The translations under genes and the position numbers were made by a program. A DNA stretch of 32,549 bases from Treponema sp. Lineage in GTDB: Bacteria > Spirochaetota > Spirochaetia > Treponematales > Breznakiellaceae. The stretch lies in contig JAIRSU010000003.1 of assembly GCA_031255285.1 (NCBI GenBank), positions 1 through 32,549 on the forward strand. Reading direction: 5' to 3'. The notes beneath the pieces are model-generated. The model saw only the letters and a list, made by a program, of their open reading frames with translations, was not told the DNA's origin and made no database searches. Position 1 is the first letter of the stretch. Every line of letters starts with the position of its first letter. This document shows positions 1 through 7,977 of this stretch, one piece after another.

Positions 1-5
1 CTTAT

Positions 6-971
6 TCATGGCGTATTTTTCCGCATTTTTCTTAAAAAAGAATATAAGGACCCGTCGTACGGGATAATCTTGTTAAGCAGTTTTTCCAGAAAAGCGATTT
101 CACGGCGGCTTAACGCCCATAGGGGCGTGCGCGGTTTTTTGGGTAAAGTATACTCTTTTCTCAAAGCGGGAACAATGTTCGGCGAGAGCGTATAGTAGTT
201 GTTCTCTAATAAACTGCGAAAAAGCATAGCCTGAGGAGGCGCGCTCCGGGCTGGGTCCTGGGGCGCGGTCTTCCATGTGGCTGAAAAATGATGACACAGG
301 CAGGTGTTTTCGCTGAACGCAGACGCCATCATTTCGTTGTTATATGACGCAAGCGGTGAAAAATAATCCTGCGGGTATATCTTTATGTTTTTTGTGATAA
401 ACGGTTCTGTGCAATGATAAAAATAGCCTTTTTCCGAAAGCGAATAATGCTCGTTCTCTTCAAAATCACAAAAATAAAGGCTCACCAAATCAGGATTCGG
501 AAACTTCTTAATAACGTGGCGCATTGAAGTTGTAAAGACGTTTTCATAGAGGCGCATTAAAAAATCAAGTAATTCATGCGGACGTTCCTGTTTCGCGCCC
601 ATGCAATAAGTGGTGAGTCCGCCGTCCCGATTGCTTTCAATTCCCATGAATAAAGAATACTCTTTAGCGGTCTGCGCCTCGTCGTAAATCCTTTGAAATA
701 TCTTCCCATTCAGAACCTCTACGTCCGTGTCTAAATAAACGCCGCCGTATTCTTTCAAAAGACGGCACCTGAAATAGTCGCTCAAAAACGCCGCGTTCTT
801 TGTCTGCGCCATATATGCAGTGTATTTGTTTAAATCAAGCGGTAAGTTATTTTCGTTCCATTTCATTATCTCAAAATCGGGTAATTCTTTTTCCCATGTT
901 TCGAGATAAGGCAGAAACGGGTCGCCCCTGCCATAGAAATCAAAGAAAATGCGGTGAATTATTCTTTTCAT
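6..971 (-). CDS. GT32-like glycosyltransferase (DXD sugar transferase)
   Basis: Predicted cytoplasmic glycosyltransferase that would add a sugar from a nucleotide sugar to a surface glycan or lipid-linked intermediate. The N-terminus (IIHRIFFDFYG) and the block SDYFRCRLLKEYGGVYLDTDVE are typical of the Gly_transf_sug/GT32 (OCH1-like, capsular polysaccharide) group. Asp81 and Asp83 form the DXD metal/nucleotide-sugar motif. There is no signal peptide or clear membrane segment in its 321 residues. It starts 32 bp inside the 3' end of the upstream glycosyltransferase gene, with GGAG about 11 nt before the ATG, so translation is probably coupled to that gene. Family assignment is from motifs; donor and acceptor sugars cannot be read from the sequence. 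Confidence 0.85.
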   Translation of the reverse strand: MKRIIHRIFFDFYGRGDPFLPYLETWEKELPDFEIMKWNENNLPLDLNKYTAYMAQTKNAAFLSDYFRCRLLKEYGGVYLDTDVEVLNGKIFQRIYDEAQTAKEYSLFMGIESNRDGGLTTYCMGAKQERPHELLDFLMRLYENVFTTSMRHVIKKFPNPDLVSLYFCDFEENEHYSLSEKGYFYHCTEPFITKNIKIYPQDYFSPLASYNNEMMASAFSENTCLCHHFSATWKTAPQDPARSAPPQAMLFRSLLENNYYTLSPNIVPALRKEYTLPKKPRTPLWALSRREIAFLEKLLNKIIPYDGSLYSFLRKMRKNTP

Positions 972-1899
972 ATACAGTCTGCTTCTCCAGCCGCGCCTTT
1001 ACCAGCGGCGCGTATTTTTTCATAATAAAATCCTCTTTTACCGAAAGATAATCAGGGTCAAAAGACGGCGCATTGTATTTGCCCGGTTTGTCCGCGAAAC
1101 CGCGGGCTATCTTCTCCAAAAACTCCTCGTATGATTTGGTGAAATAATGATTCAAGCGAATATGTTCTGTTACCCCCCCCCCCGTATTATCTAGCTTATG
1201 CTTCTTGATTTTCACGCCGTTTTCGCTTATACCAGAAAGCCAGAAGAAATGGTCCCCGTGATGTTCGTGGTATTCCACTATGGACCGCGGGTTCACGATA
1301 GATTTAATCGTATCGCTGACGCCTTCGCTTCTTGTGTAGTTCTCAATGACAAGCCCGTCTGGTTTTGTTTTATACCCGCAATAGCCGTATCTAACCCAGT
1401 GCATTTTGAGGCATACAAAAAATCTTTGATGCAGACGCAATTTAATTTCATTAAGCGCATCAATTATTTTTTCTGTTTTTACAGGAACGATAAATTCGTC
1501 AATATCAATAACGGCGAGCCATTTTGTTTCGTTTCTGAAGTGTTTTACCGCATTGTTGTACGCTGGTTTTTGTTTCAGGAGTCCGGGAAAATAAATATAT
1601 GTTACGATTTCTGCGTTGATGTAAGATTGTAAAACGTCCTTTAAATTATCAGCGCTTTCATTGTCGTAAATATAGAAATGTTCAACGCCGACAATGCGGT
1701 GATATTCAATCCACTCAAGAATATAAGGCGATTCATTTTTTACAATCGCCGCGATAGATAATTCATATTTGAACCGCCGCTTATCATTCAATAAAAAATT
1801 GATAAAGACGGCGATATGCTTTGGAGTCAGGAATATCTCTCCGATTAACTTTCGAATCGGCAAAGGTATAGCTTTTCGGTAAAGCTCTTTCAATTTCAT
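940..1899 (-). CDS. GT92-like (DUF23) glycosyltransferase with a G11 tract
   Basis: Predicted glycosyltransferase of the GT92/DUF23 group, 319 aa. Typical blocks are AAIVKNESPYILEWIEYHRIVG (residues 50-71), YIYDNESAD, and WLAVIDIDEFI near residues 127-137, where Asp132 and Asp134 form the DXD-type site. The start is ATG at 1899 with AGGAA seven nt upstream. Residues 239-243 (TGGGV) are encoded by a run of 11 G. This count keeps the frame open. Ten G would give UAA directly after the tract, truncating at residue 242. Twelve G would give UGA about 40 codons further on. The gene overlaps the next glycosyltransferase by 32 bp and probably forms an operon with it. A role in a phase-variable surface glycan is an inference. 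Confidence 0.85.
   Translation of the reverse strand: MKLKELYRKAIPLPIRKLIGEIFLTPKHIAVFINFLLNDKRRFKYELSIAAIVKNESPYILEWIEYHRIVGVEHFYIYDNESADNLKDVLQSYINAEIVTYIYFPGLLKQKPAYNNAVKHFRNETKWLAVIDIDEFIVPVKTEKIIDALNEIKLRLHQRFFVCLKMHWVRYGYCGYKTKPDGLVIENYTRSEGVSDTIKSIVNPRSIVEYHEHHGDHFFWLSGISENGVKIKKHKLDNTGGGVTEHIRLNHYFTKSYEEFLEKIARGFADKPGKYNAPSFDPDYLSVKEDFIMKKYAPLVKARLEKQTVYEKNNSPHFL
1173..1183 (-). repeat. Poly-G homopolymer (G11), candidate phase-variation tract
   Basis: Eleven consecutive C on the plus strand are read as G11 in the coding strand of the GT92-like gene. Homopolymeric G tracts of this length inside surface-glycan genes are a known substrate for slipped-strand mispairing. The -1 change gives an immediate stop and the +1 change a later stop, so the tract would work as an on/off switch. 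Confidence 0.8.
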
Positions 1900-2211
1900 T
1901 GTTTATTCCTAAATAGCGTCCGATATTTTTTTGCAGGAAAAGGTACAAGCGCGGCGGCGGTATGAACGCTTCCTTCCCATACTTTGTATGGGGGCAACTC
2001 TCTTTAGGAGACTCAACAGCATTTCTCTCCGTACGCCGCTTCGTTACACGTCCTCTAGTCATTTCTGTTTTACAAAAGTTTATGCTAGTAAGAAACAAAA
2101 GATTTGTCAACAGGGAGTTAATTTCACCGCAAGGCGTTTTTCCGTTCCCTACTGCGATGCGGTGAAATTCAGACTAATTGCTGAATAATCCCTGACCTGT
2201 TTCAACCGAGT
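1900..2211. other. Intergenic region between purH and the glycosyltransferases
   Basis: No coding sequence is supported in these 312 bases; the short open frames lack start sites and recognisable protein features. The only clear structure is an 11-bp perfect inverted repeat, AATTTCACCGC at 2120-2130 and GCGGTGAAATT at 2159-2169, with a 28-nt loop. It sits 43 nt past the purH stop codon and may mark the 3' end of the purH message, though no strong U-run follows in the minus direction. A promoter for the glycosyltransferase pair must lie here, but I cannot pick it out confidently. Confidence 0.5.
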
Positions 2212-3816
2212 CTAGTGTTTGAAATGTCTTGTTCCGGTGAACACCATGGCGACGCCCAAGTCGTTACAGGCTTCGATGGACAGGTCGTCTTTTACAGAGC
2301 CGCCTGGTTGAATGATGGCTTTAACGCCCGCGGCGGCCGCGGCTTCAACTACGTCTGGAAACGGGAAGAAAGCATCCGATGCAAGCACGCGGGCCGGCCT
2401 CCCGTCTCCGCCGACTTTGGCGTTTGCTTCAATTACCCGCCCGCTTCGGCTCAACGCTAGTTCCGCAGCCCAGATGCGGTTCGTTTCACCTGCTCCTATG
2501 CCTATTGCAGCCAGATCTTTCACCGCAACAACGGCGTTTGACTTGACGTAATGAACGGCTCTCATACCAAACACCATATCCGCAATATCCCGCTCGTCGG
2601 GCTGTACCTTTGTTACCACATCCCATTTTTCCATAAGGCGGCAGTCGGTTTCCTGAACCAGAAGCCCTCCGTCTACGGAGATGCACTCCAGCGCCGCGCC
2701 GGGCGCGAAAGGCGCCCGCATGATGCGGATGTTCTTCTTTTGTTTGAGAATCTCAAGCGCGGAATCTTCGAAATCCGGAGCGACAATAATCTCCAGAAAC
2801 AGATCCGATAGTTTCGCCGCCGTATCCGCGTCAATCGGAACATTACACGCCACTATCCCGCCGAAAATGGAAACCGGGTCGCAGGCATGGGTCTTGGCAT
2901 AGGCTTGAGCCAGATTGTCCGCCAAACTGACGCCGCAAGGCGTGTTGTGTTTCACCGCAACACAGCATACCGACGGAAACCGCAGGTTCGGCAAGAGCCG
3001 TTCAACGTCTTCATGACTAACCGCAGGGTTCGCCCCCAGCCCAAAAGAACACGCGGTTTTCCATGCGAGGTCCAGGTCGCGGATATTGTTATAACTGAGT
3101 TCCTTGCCGTGTATCTGGGTCATGGTTCCTAACGCGCCTTTGTCGTCCGCGTCAAGATAGAGTGTGGCTGATTGATGACTGTTTTCGCCGTAACGCAGGG
3201 TATGCGCCTTCTTAAAAGACATGGTCCAATACGATGGATATGTCTCGTCTAAAAGATAGCGTGAAATAGCCGCGTCATAAGCGGACGTCAGATTGAATAC
3301 CTTGCCTGCGAGTTTCTTGCGGAATACCTCAGAGACCGAACCAGTCTTTAGTTGGGCTATGACTTCAGCATAATCGGACGGGTCCGTGAGGGCGATGACA
3401 TCGCAGAAGTTTTTAGCCGCAGAACGAAGCAGTGCGGGTCCGCCTATGTCTATGAATTCAATGGTCTCGTCAAAGGGTAATCCAGACTGTACCTTGTCAA
3501 AAAAAGGGTAGAGATTAATACAAACCATGTCAATGAGAGAGAAGCCCTGTTTCTCAAGGGTTTCTCTATGGGCGGGTTCGTTTCGTTTCGCCAGTATCCC
3601 GGCGTGAATCGCAGGGTGCAGGGTCTTCACCCGTCCGTCCAGACACTCCGGAAAGCCTGTTACAGACGATACTGAAATAACAGGGACGCCGTTTTCCTTT
3701 AGATGCTTTGCGGTCCCGCCTGTGGAAATGATTTCCCAGCCGGCTTGGTTTAAGAACGAAGCAAGTTCTAAAATGCCATTCTTTTCAAAGACGCTTATAA
3801 GCGCGCGCTTTTTCAT
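2212..3816 (-). CDS. purH: Bifunctional AICAR transformylase / IMP cyclohydrolase
   Basis: Catalyses the last two steps of de novo purine synthesis in the cytoplasm: formylation of AICAR by 10-formyl-THF, then ring closure to IMP. The N-terminal MGS-like cyclohydrolase domain shows ISVFEKNGI, STGGTAKHL and GRVKTLHPAIHAGIL. The C-terminal transformylase domain shows RYGENSHQSATLY, the KHNTPCG active-site Lys-His pair, and the C-terminal TGTRHFKH. The start chosen is ATG at 3816 (MKKRALIS), because the family begins there and AGAGAGG lies 7 nt upstream; a longer frame to 3855 would add 13 unconserved residues. Length is 534 aa, close to the usual 510-530. It is divergent from ppdK. Confidence 0.96.
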   Translation of the reverse strand: MKKRALISVFEKNGILELASFLNQAGWEIISTGGTAKHLKENGVPVISVSSVTGFPECLDGRVKTLHPAIHAGILAKRNEPAHRETLEKQGFSLIDMVCINLYPFFDKVQSGLPFDETIEFIDIGGPALLRSAAKNFCDVIALTDPSDYAEVIAQLKTGSVSEVFRKKLAGKVFNLTSAYDAAISRYLLDETYPSYWTMSFKKAHTLRYGENSHQSATLYLDADDKGALGTMTQIHGKELSYNNIRDLDLAWKTACSFGLGANPAVSHEDVERLLPNLRFPSVCCVAVKHNTPCGVSLADNLAQAYAKTHACDPVSIFGGIVACNVPIDADTAAKLSDLFLEIIVAPDFEDSALEILKQKKNIRIMRAPFAPGAALECISVDGGLLVQETDCRLMEKWDVVTKVQPDERDIADMVFGMRAVHYVKSNAVVAVKDLAAIGIGAGETNRIWAAELALSRSGRVIEANAKVGGDGRPARVLASDAFFPFPDVVEAAAAAGVKAIIQPGGSVKDDLSIEACNDLGVAMVFTGTRHFKH

Positions 3817-3852
3817 TTTCAACCTCTCTTTATATACGTGATAATCCAGAAA

Positions 3853-3892
3853 CATAGTTTCCGATACGCCTATTATAACAAAAAAAACTATG
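3853..3892 (-). promoter_or_regulatory. purH -10 element inside an 8-bp dyad
   Basis: A perfect TATAAT occurs on the minus strand at 3877-3872, 55 nt before the purH ATG. No good -35 is visible at 17 bp. The hexamer is enclosed by the inverted repeat CATAGTTT (3853-3860) and AAACTATG (3885-3892), which would suit a dimeric regulator blocking the promoter. The operator role is inference. Confidence 0.5.
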
Positions 3893-3911
3893 ATTAGAAA
3901 AGGCTCTTAAA

Positions 3912-3953
3912 CCTATTTTTATCATGAATTCTGTGATAAGTTTTGAAAATAGG
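3912..3953. promoter_or_regulatory. Interrupted inverted repeat in the purH-ppdK divergent region
   Basis: Arms CCTATTTT (3912-3919) and AAAATAGG (3946-3953), with inner arms TTATCA (3919-3924) and TGATAA (3934-3939), make a bulged dyad between two divergent genes. It may be an operator shared by purH and ppdK. No protein that would bind it can be named. Confidence 0.4.
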
Positions 3954-4018
3954 AAGCCGATGGGTCCGCATTTTTTTATGCCAATCCGATATTTTTTAAA
4001 ATATTTCGATAATATATC

Positions 4019-4047
4019 TTGTTTATATTTTATTTATATTATAAAAT
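4019..4047 (+). promoter_or_regulatory. Candidate ppdK promoter
   Basis: TTGTTT at 4019-4024, a 17-bp spacer and TAAAAT at 4042-4047 lie in a very AT-rich stretch. The predicted transcription start near 4054 gives a leader of about 125 nt before ppdK. Confidence 0.5.
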
Positions 4048-4068
4048 ATAGCCGACTAAAGACAGCTA

Positions 4069-4156
4069 AAAAGAGACGGCGGAGAGTTTAACTGTAGAGG
4101 CGCGGTGGAGAGCGCGATTCACGGTTTGGTTTAACCGCCTCTTTTCAAGAGCCGTC
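4069..4156 (+). promoter_or_regulatory. Structured ppdK 5' leader with alternative pairings
   Basis: AAAAGAGACGG (4069-4079) can pair with CCGCCTCTTTT (4135-4145) with one mismatch. The overlapping GACGGC (4075-4080) can instead pair perfectly with GCCGTC (4151-4156). The two pairings exclude each other and end just upstream of the GGAGG ribosome binding site of ppdK, as expected for a regulated leader. It matches no riboswitch class I recognise. Confidence 0.35.
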
Positions 4157-4178
4157 GTAATTTATTTTTGGAGGTTTT

Positions 4179-7100
4179 ATGGCAAAACAAAAAAATATTT
4201 ATTTCTTCGGTGATAAGAATGAAAACGGAGAAATATATGCTGAAGGTACAACCGATATGCGGGATATCCTCGGCGGTAAGGGCGCTAACCTGGCTGAAAT
4301 GACTAATCTGGGAATTCCAGTTCCGCCTGGTTTCACTATTTCCACGGAAGTGTGCGATGCTTTTTATAAACTCAAAAAAAAATACCCCGAAGGTTTTGAT
4401 AAAGACGTTCAGAAAAGTCTGAAAAGACTTGAGCGGGCGCAAGGGAAAAAGCTGGGCGACCCCAAAGATCCTCTCCTTGTCTCGGTGCGTTCAGGAGCTC
4501 CTGTTTCCATGCCCGGTATGATGGACACTATTCTGAACCTTGGCATAAACGACAGGGCGGTTATTGGATTGACGGAAAAAACAGGAAATCCTCGTTTTGC
4601 GTGGGACGCTTATCGGCGCTTTATTCAAATGTACGGGAATGTTGTTTTAAGAGTCGATCACGATGAATTTGAAGAAGCGATAAAAGCAATAAAAGCCGAG
4701 AAAAGTATTGTCTATGACAAGGATTTAACCGCAGAAGATTTAGAGCGACTGGTCGAGATGTACAAGGAAATCGTGCTTGAAAGTACAGGAAGAGATTTTC
4801 CCCAAAATCCGATTGACCAATTATGGGGCGCTATCGGTGCGGTATTTAGTTCATGGAATAACGAGCGCGCTATAAAATACCGTGAAATCGAAAATATCAA
4901 AAATGTAAAAGGCACGGCTATCAATGTGCAGTCAATGGTATTCGGTAATATGGGCGAGGACTCTGGTACCGGCGTGTGCTTCAGCAGGAACGCCTCAACC
5001 GGCGAAAAGGTTTTTGACGGCGAATATTTGATGAACGCCCAGGGCGAGGACGTTGTCGCTGGCATCCGCACTCCAGAAAAAATCGCTACGCTGGAAGAAA
5101 AAAATAAAAAGATTTATAGACAATTAGTGAAGATTAAGAACGGTTTGGAAAAACATTTCCGCGATATGCAGGATATGGAATTCACCGTTCAAGAAGGGAA
5201 ATTGTTCATTCTGCAAACCCGCAATGGCAAACGTACCGGCGCCGCCGCGGTTAAAATCGCAGTTGATATGGTCGCGGAAAAACTCATTGACAAAGAAACC
5301 GCAATTGAGCGCGTAACCCCAGAACTCCTGGACCAAGTTCTGCACCCCGTCATTAAGACGGACGCTCTCAAGAATGCTGTCCTCTTGACTAGCGGCATCG
5401 ACGCCTCTCCTGGCGCAGGTCGCGGTCGCATCGTATTTTCCGCGTTCGAAGCTGAGGAATGGAACCGACACGGCGAAAGAGTCTTGCTTGTCCGTCAAGA
5501 TACCAGTCCTGAAGACATCGGCGGTATGGTCGCGTCCCAAGGCATCCTCACCTCCACCGGCGGACGCACAAGCCATGCGGCGGTTGTTGCGCGCCAGCTC
5601 GGAGTTCCGTGTATCTGCGGCGCAAAAGCTATTACTATTGCCGATAAACAGGTAACCATCGGTGAAAAGGTCTTTAACGAGGGCGACTGGATAACCATCG
5701 ACGGTTCAACCGGTAATGTCTATGAGGGGCAGCTTGAACTGGTGGCGCCGGAAATCGCCGGAGAGGTGCGGACGTTTATGAACTGGTGCGATGACATCCG
5801 CGCAAAGTCTGTCCGTAATACTCCGACGGGAATTATCAAAGGCTTTGACGTGCGGGCAAACGCAGACCTCCCGGACCAAGCCAAACGCGCCTTTGAATTC
5901 GGCGCTAACGGCGTTGGTCTTTGCAGGACCGAGCATATGTTCTTTGACAAGGCTAAACTGATCCACTTCCGCGCTATGATTGTCGCGGATTCCGAAGCGG
6001 AACGTAAAGAGGCTCTGCAAAAGATTCTTCCGTTACAGAAAAATGACTTCTACGGCATATTCAAGGCTATGGGAGGTCGTCCTGTCGTCATCCGTCTGCT
6101 CGACCCGCCGCTCCACGAATTCGTCCCGCATACCCAGGAGGAAATTCAAGAGCTTGCCGACTACCTGGAAGTTTCGGTCGAAACGCTTCAGCCTAAACTC
6201 GACAAACTCAAAGAACAGAATCCCATGCTTGGTCATCGCGGCTGTCGCCTCGCGGTAACGTATCCGGAAATTTACGATATGCAGGTTGAGGCTATCGCCC
6301 TTGCCGCAGTTGAGTGTATCAGAGAAAAGATACCGGTGAGTCCTGAAATCATGATTCCCATCGTGATAACGGCGCGGGAACTGCGGCTTTTGAAGCCTCG
6401 TGTAGCAGCGGTATGGCAGCGCGTCTTCAGTGGCGCCTATGCCAAGAAAACGCCGAAGGTGGAAATCGGCACCATGATTGAAGTGCCCAGAGCCGCCCTT
6501 CGCGCTGGTCACATCGCTCAATACGCGGATTTCTTCAGCTTCGGAACTAACGACCTTACCCAGATGACGTTTGCCTTCAGCCGCGACGATGTGGCTTCAT
6601 TCCTGCCGTCCTACCTAAAAGTGCAGGAAGTTGTCGACTCAAGCGGCAATGTGAAAGAACAACCCGTGCTTGACGTCGACCCATTCAAATCTATCGACGA
6701 AGAAGGCGTGGGTTTCCTCATCGACTATGCGGCCAAAGAAGGACGCAAGCAAAACCCGGATATCAACATCGGTATTTGCGGCGAACATGGCGGGGACCCC
6801 AAAACTATTGATTTCTGCTACCGAGTCGGATTGAAATACGTGTCCTGCTCCCCGTTCCGTGTGCCGCTCGCGCGTCTCGCGGGTGCTCAGGCGGTTATCC
6901 GAAACAGGGCGAGTGCGGCGGCTCCCAGTATATCGCCAGATTCCTCTGTTCCTTCCAAGCGCGGTAGAAAAGCCGCGGCGGCCGCCATAACCGCCAAACC
7001 CGGACGTAAATCCAAGTCGGCCCAAGTCCCGCAACTCGCAGCCCCGGCAAGGAAGCGCGGCCGTCCCAAAGCTAACGCGGTCGAGATAACCCCACAAGTT

Positions 7101-7520
7101 ACCCAAGTCGTTAGGAAGCGCGGCCGTCCTGCAAAATCAGAGAAAGCCAACCCAAGCCTTGCAGCCGTCATTACCGAAAACGTCAGGAAGCGCGGCCGTC
7201 CTGCAAAACCAGAGAAAGTCAACCCAGACCTTGTAGCCGCCATTGCCGAAAACATCAGGAAGCGCGGCCGTCCCAAAGCCGACACGGTCAGGATAACCCA
7301 GAGTGAAGTGGACTCTGTAGAGAGGGGCGCCGCACGAGTTACCCAAGCCGCCATGAAGCGCGGCCGTCCTGCAAAACCAGAGAAAGTCAACCCAGACCTT
7401 GTAGCCGCCATTGCCGAAAACGTCAAGAAACGCGGACGCAAGTCATCAGAAGCTGTTCAGAGAGTCGTTACCGAAATCCCGGTCAAGAGAAAAAGAGGCA
7501 GACCTGCGAAGAACAAATAG
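4179..7520 (+). CDS. ppdK: Pyruvate, phosphate dikinase with an AT-hook repeat tail
   Basis: Interconverts pyruvate + ATP + Pi and phosphoenolpyruvate + AMP + PPi in the cytoplasm. All three functional parts are present: the N-terminal nucleotide-binding domain (GGKGANLAEM, SVRSGAPVSMPGMMDT), the swivelling phosphohistidine domain (TSTGGRTSHAAVVAR, His466) and the C-terminal PEP/pyruvate barrel (GTMIEVPRAAL, FSFGTNDLTQ, GICGEHGG with Cys867). The usual family C-terminus, SCSPFRVPLARLAGAQAVI, ends near residue 907. About 205 further residues follow without a stop. They hold nine basic hooks: six KRGRP, two KRGRK and one KPGRK. Between some hooks is a VNPDLVAAIAEN linker on a 24-residue period. 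KRGRP with flanking Lys/Arg is the AT-hook minor-groove DNA-binding core. The enzyme call is firm; DNA binding by the tail is inference. The start has GGAGG 6 nt upstream. Confidence 0.97.
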   Translation: MAKQKNIYFFGDKNENGEIYAEGTTDMRDILGGKGANLAEMTNLGIPVPPGFTISTEVCDAFYKLKKKYPEGFDKDVQKSLKRLERAQGKKLGDPKDPLLVSVRSGAPVSMPGMMDTILNLGINDRAVIGLTEKTGNPRFAWDAYRRFIQMYGNVVLRVDHDEFEEAIKAIKAEKSIVYDKDLTAEDLERLVEMYKEIVLESTGRDFPQNPIDQLWGAIGAVFSSWNNERAIKYREIENIKNVKGTAINVQSMVFGNMGEDSGTGVCFSRNASTGEKVFDGEYLMNAQGEDVVAGIRTPEKIATLEEKNKKIYRQLVKIKNGLEKHFRDMQDMEFTVQEGKLFILQTRNGKRTGAAAVKIAVDMVAEKLIDKETAIERVTPELLDQVLHPVIKTDALKNAVLLTSGIDASPGAGRGRIVFSAFEAEEWNRHGERVLLVRQDTSPEDIGGMVASQGILTSTGGRTSHAAVVARQLGVPCICGAKAITIADKQVTIGEKVFNEGDWITIDGSTGNVYEGQLELVAPEIAGEVRTFMNWCDDIRAKSVRNTPTGIIKGFDVRANADLPDQAKRAFEFGANGVGLCRTEHMFFDKAKLIHFRAMIVADSEAERKEALQKILPLQKNDFYGIFKAMGGRPVVIRLLDPPLHEFVPHTQEEIQELADYLEVSVETLQPKLDKLKEQNPMLGHRGCRLAVTYPEIYDMQVEAIALAAVECIREKIPVSPEIMIPIVITARELRLLKPRVAAVWQRVFSGAYAKKTPKVEIGTMIEVPRAALRAGHIAQYADFFSFGTNDLTQMTFAFSRDDVASFLPSYLKVQEVVDSSGNVKEQPVLDVDPFKSIDEEGVGFLIDYAAKEGRKQNPDINIGICGEHGGDPKTIDFCYRVGLKYVSCSPFRVPLARLAGAQAVIRNRASAAAPSISPDSSVPSKRGRKAAAAAITAKPGRKSKSAQVPQLAAPARKRGRPKANAVEITPQVTQVVRKRGRPAKSEKANPSLAAVITENVRKRGRPAKPEKVNPDLVAAIAENIRKRGRPKADTVRITQSEVDSVERGAARVTQAAMKRGRPAKPEKVNPDLVAAIAENVKKRGRKSSEAVQRVVTEIPVKRKRGRPAKNK
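7116..7433 (+). repeat. 72-bp in-frame repeats encoding AT-hook units
   Basis: Repeat units begin with the Lys codon of KRGR at 7116, 7188, 7260, 7356 and 7428. Steps are 72 bp except one of 96 bp. The 66 bases at 7188-7253 and 7356-7421 are identical, and 7116-7181 is a diverged copy. The near identity at silent sites points to recent internal duplication, so hook number may vary between strains. Confidence 0.85.
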
Positions 7521-7614
7521 CATCGGTATTTTCGTATACAATGCGAATTATACGGATTAACACGATTTTTTTAGCGAGTTATTCCGCCTTGCGTCTACCA
7601 ACGCCAAAGCGGAT

Positions 7615-7656
7615 GCCGAGTGAAGTCATGTACGCGGCTTCACTCGGCGTTATTTT
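7615..7656 (+). terminator. ppdK transcription terminator
   Basis: GCCGAGTGAAG (7615-7625) and CTTCACTCGGC (7638-7648) form an 11-bp perfect stem with a 12-nt loop, followed by GTTATTTTG. It lies about 95 nt after the ppdK stop. Confidence 0.75.
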
Positions 7657-7813
7657 GTATCACTCGAGAAAATAACGTGTCTACGCCGCGGCGTCTCTAT
7701 ACCATAATCTATATAATTGGATATAACGGGAGAGGGGAGGGGATTGCTAAGAATTTTCTGGGGGTGCGGCATTGTACAAGCGTTTATACGCACACTTTCT
7801 ACACGCGCGGCCG

Positions 7814-7870
7814 CAAAAAAACAGGCGTTTGCTTCACTCTTTGCAAGTGTAACAAACGCCTGTTTTCATT
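7814..7870. terminator. Bidirectional terminator downstream of tRNA-Phe
   Basis: AAAACAGGCGTTTG (7818-7831) and CAAACGCCTGTTTT (7853-7866) form a 14-bp perfect stem. Seven A at 7815-7821 give a U-run when read on the minus strand after tRNA-Phe, and TTTT ends the stem on the plus strand. A smaller inner stem (CACT/AGTG) extends the structure. Confidence 0.85.
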
Positions 7871-7875
7871 ATAAT

Positions 7876-7948
7876 TGCCGCCAAAGGGAATTGAACCCTT
7901 GACACAAGGATTTTCAGTCCTTTGCTCTACCAACTGAGCTACAGCGGC
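7876..7948 (-). tRNA. tRNA-Phe (GAA)
   Basis: The minus strand reads a full 73-nt cloverleaf. The acceptor stem GCCGCTG pairs with TGGCGGC, including wobble pairs. The D-loop contains TAGCTCAGTTGGTAGAGC, the anticodon loop is CTGAAAA with anticodon GAA, and the T-arm is GGGTTCAATTCCC. The discriminator is A. CCA is not encoded (ATT follows), so it must be added after transcription. Confidence 0.97.
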
Positions 7949-7977
7949 TCTAAACCATTCCCTAGTATTGTGATTTT

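Larger units (their letters stand above)
7521..7875. other. Intergenic region between ppdK and tRNA-Phe
   Basis: Two hairpins, listed separately as terminators, occupy much of these 355 bases. Between them is a GC palindrome, ACGCCGCGGCGT at 7683-7694, and a purine-rich stretch around 7728-7742. No coding region is supported. The short plus-strand frames here have no ribosome binding site or recognisable protein. Confidence 0.5.

Noticed and set aside
2213-3132. Several plus-strand frames within purH
   Set aside because: All are antisense to a well-conserved enzyme and show no features of their own.
6887-7441. 184-aa open frame on the minus strand opposite the AT-hook tail
   Set aside because: It is antisense to a repetitive GC-rich coding region, lacks a ribosome binding site, and its repeats only mirror those of ppdK.
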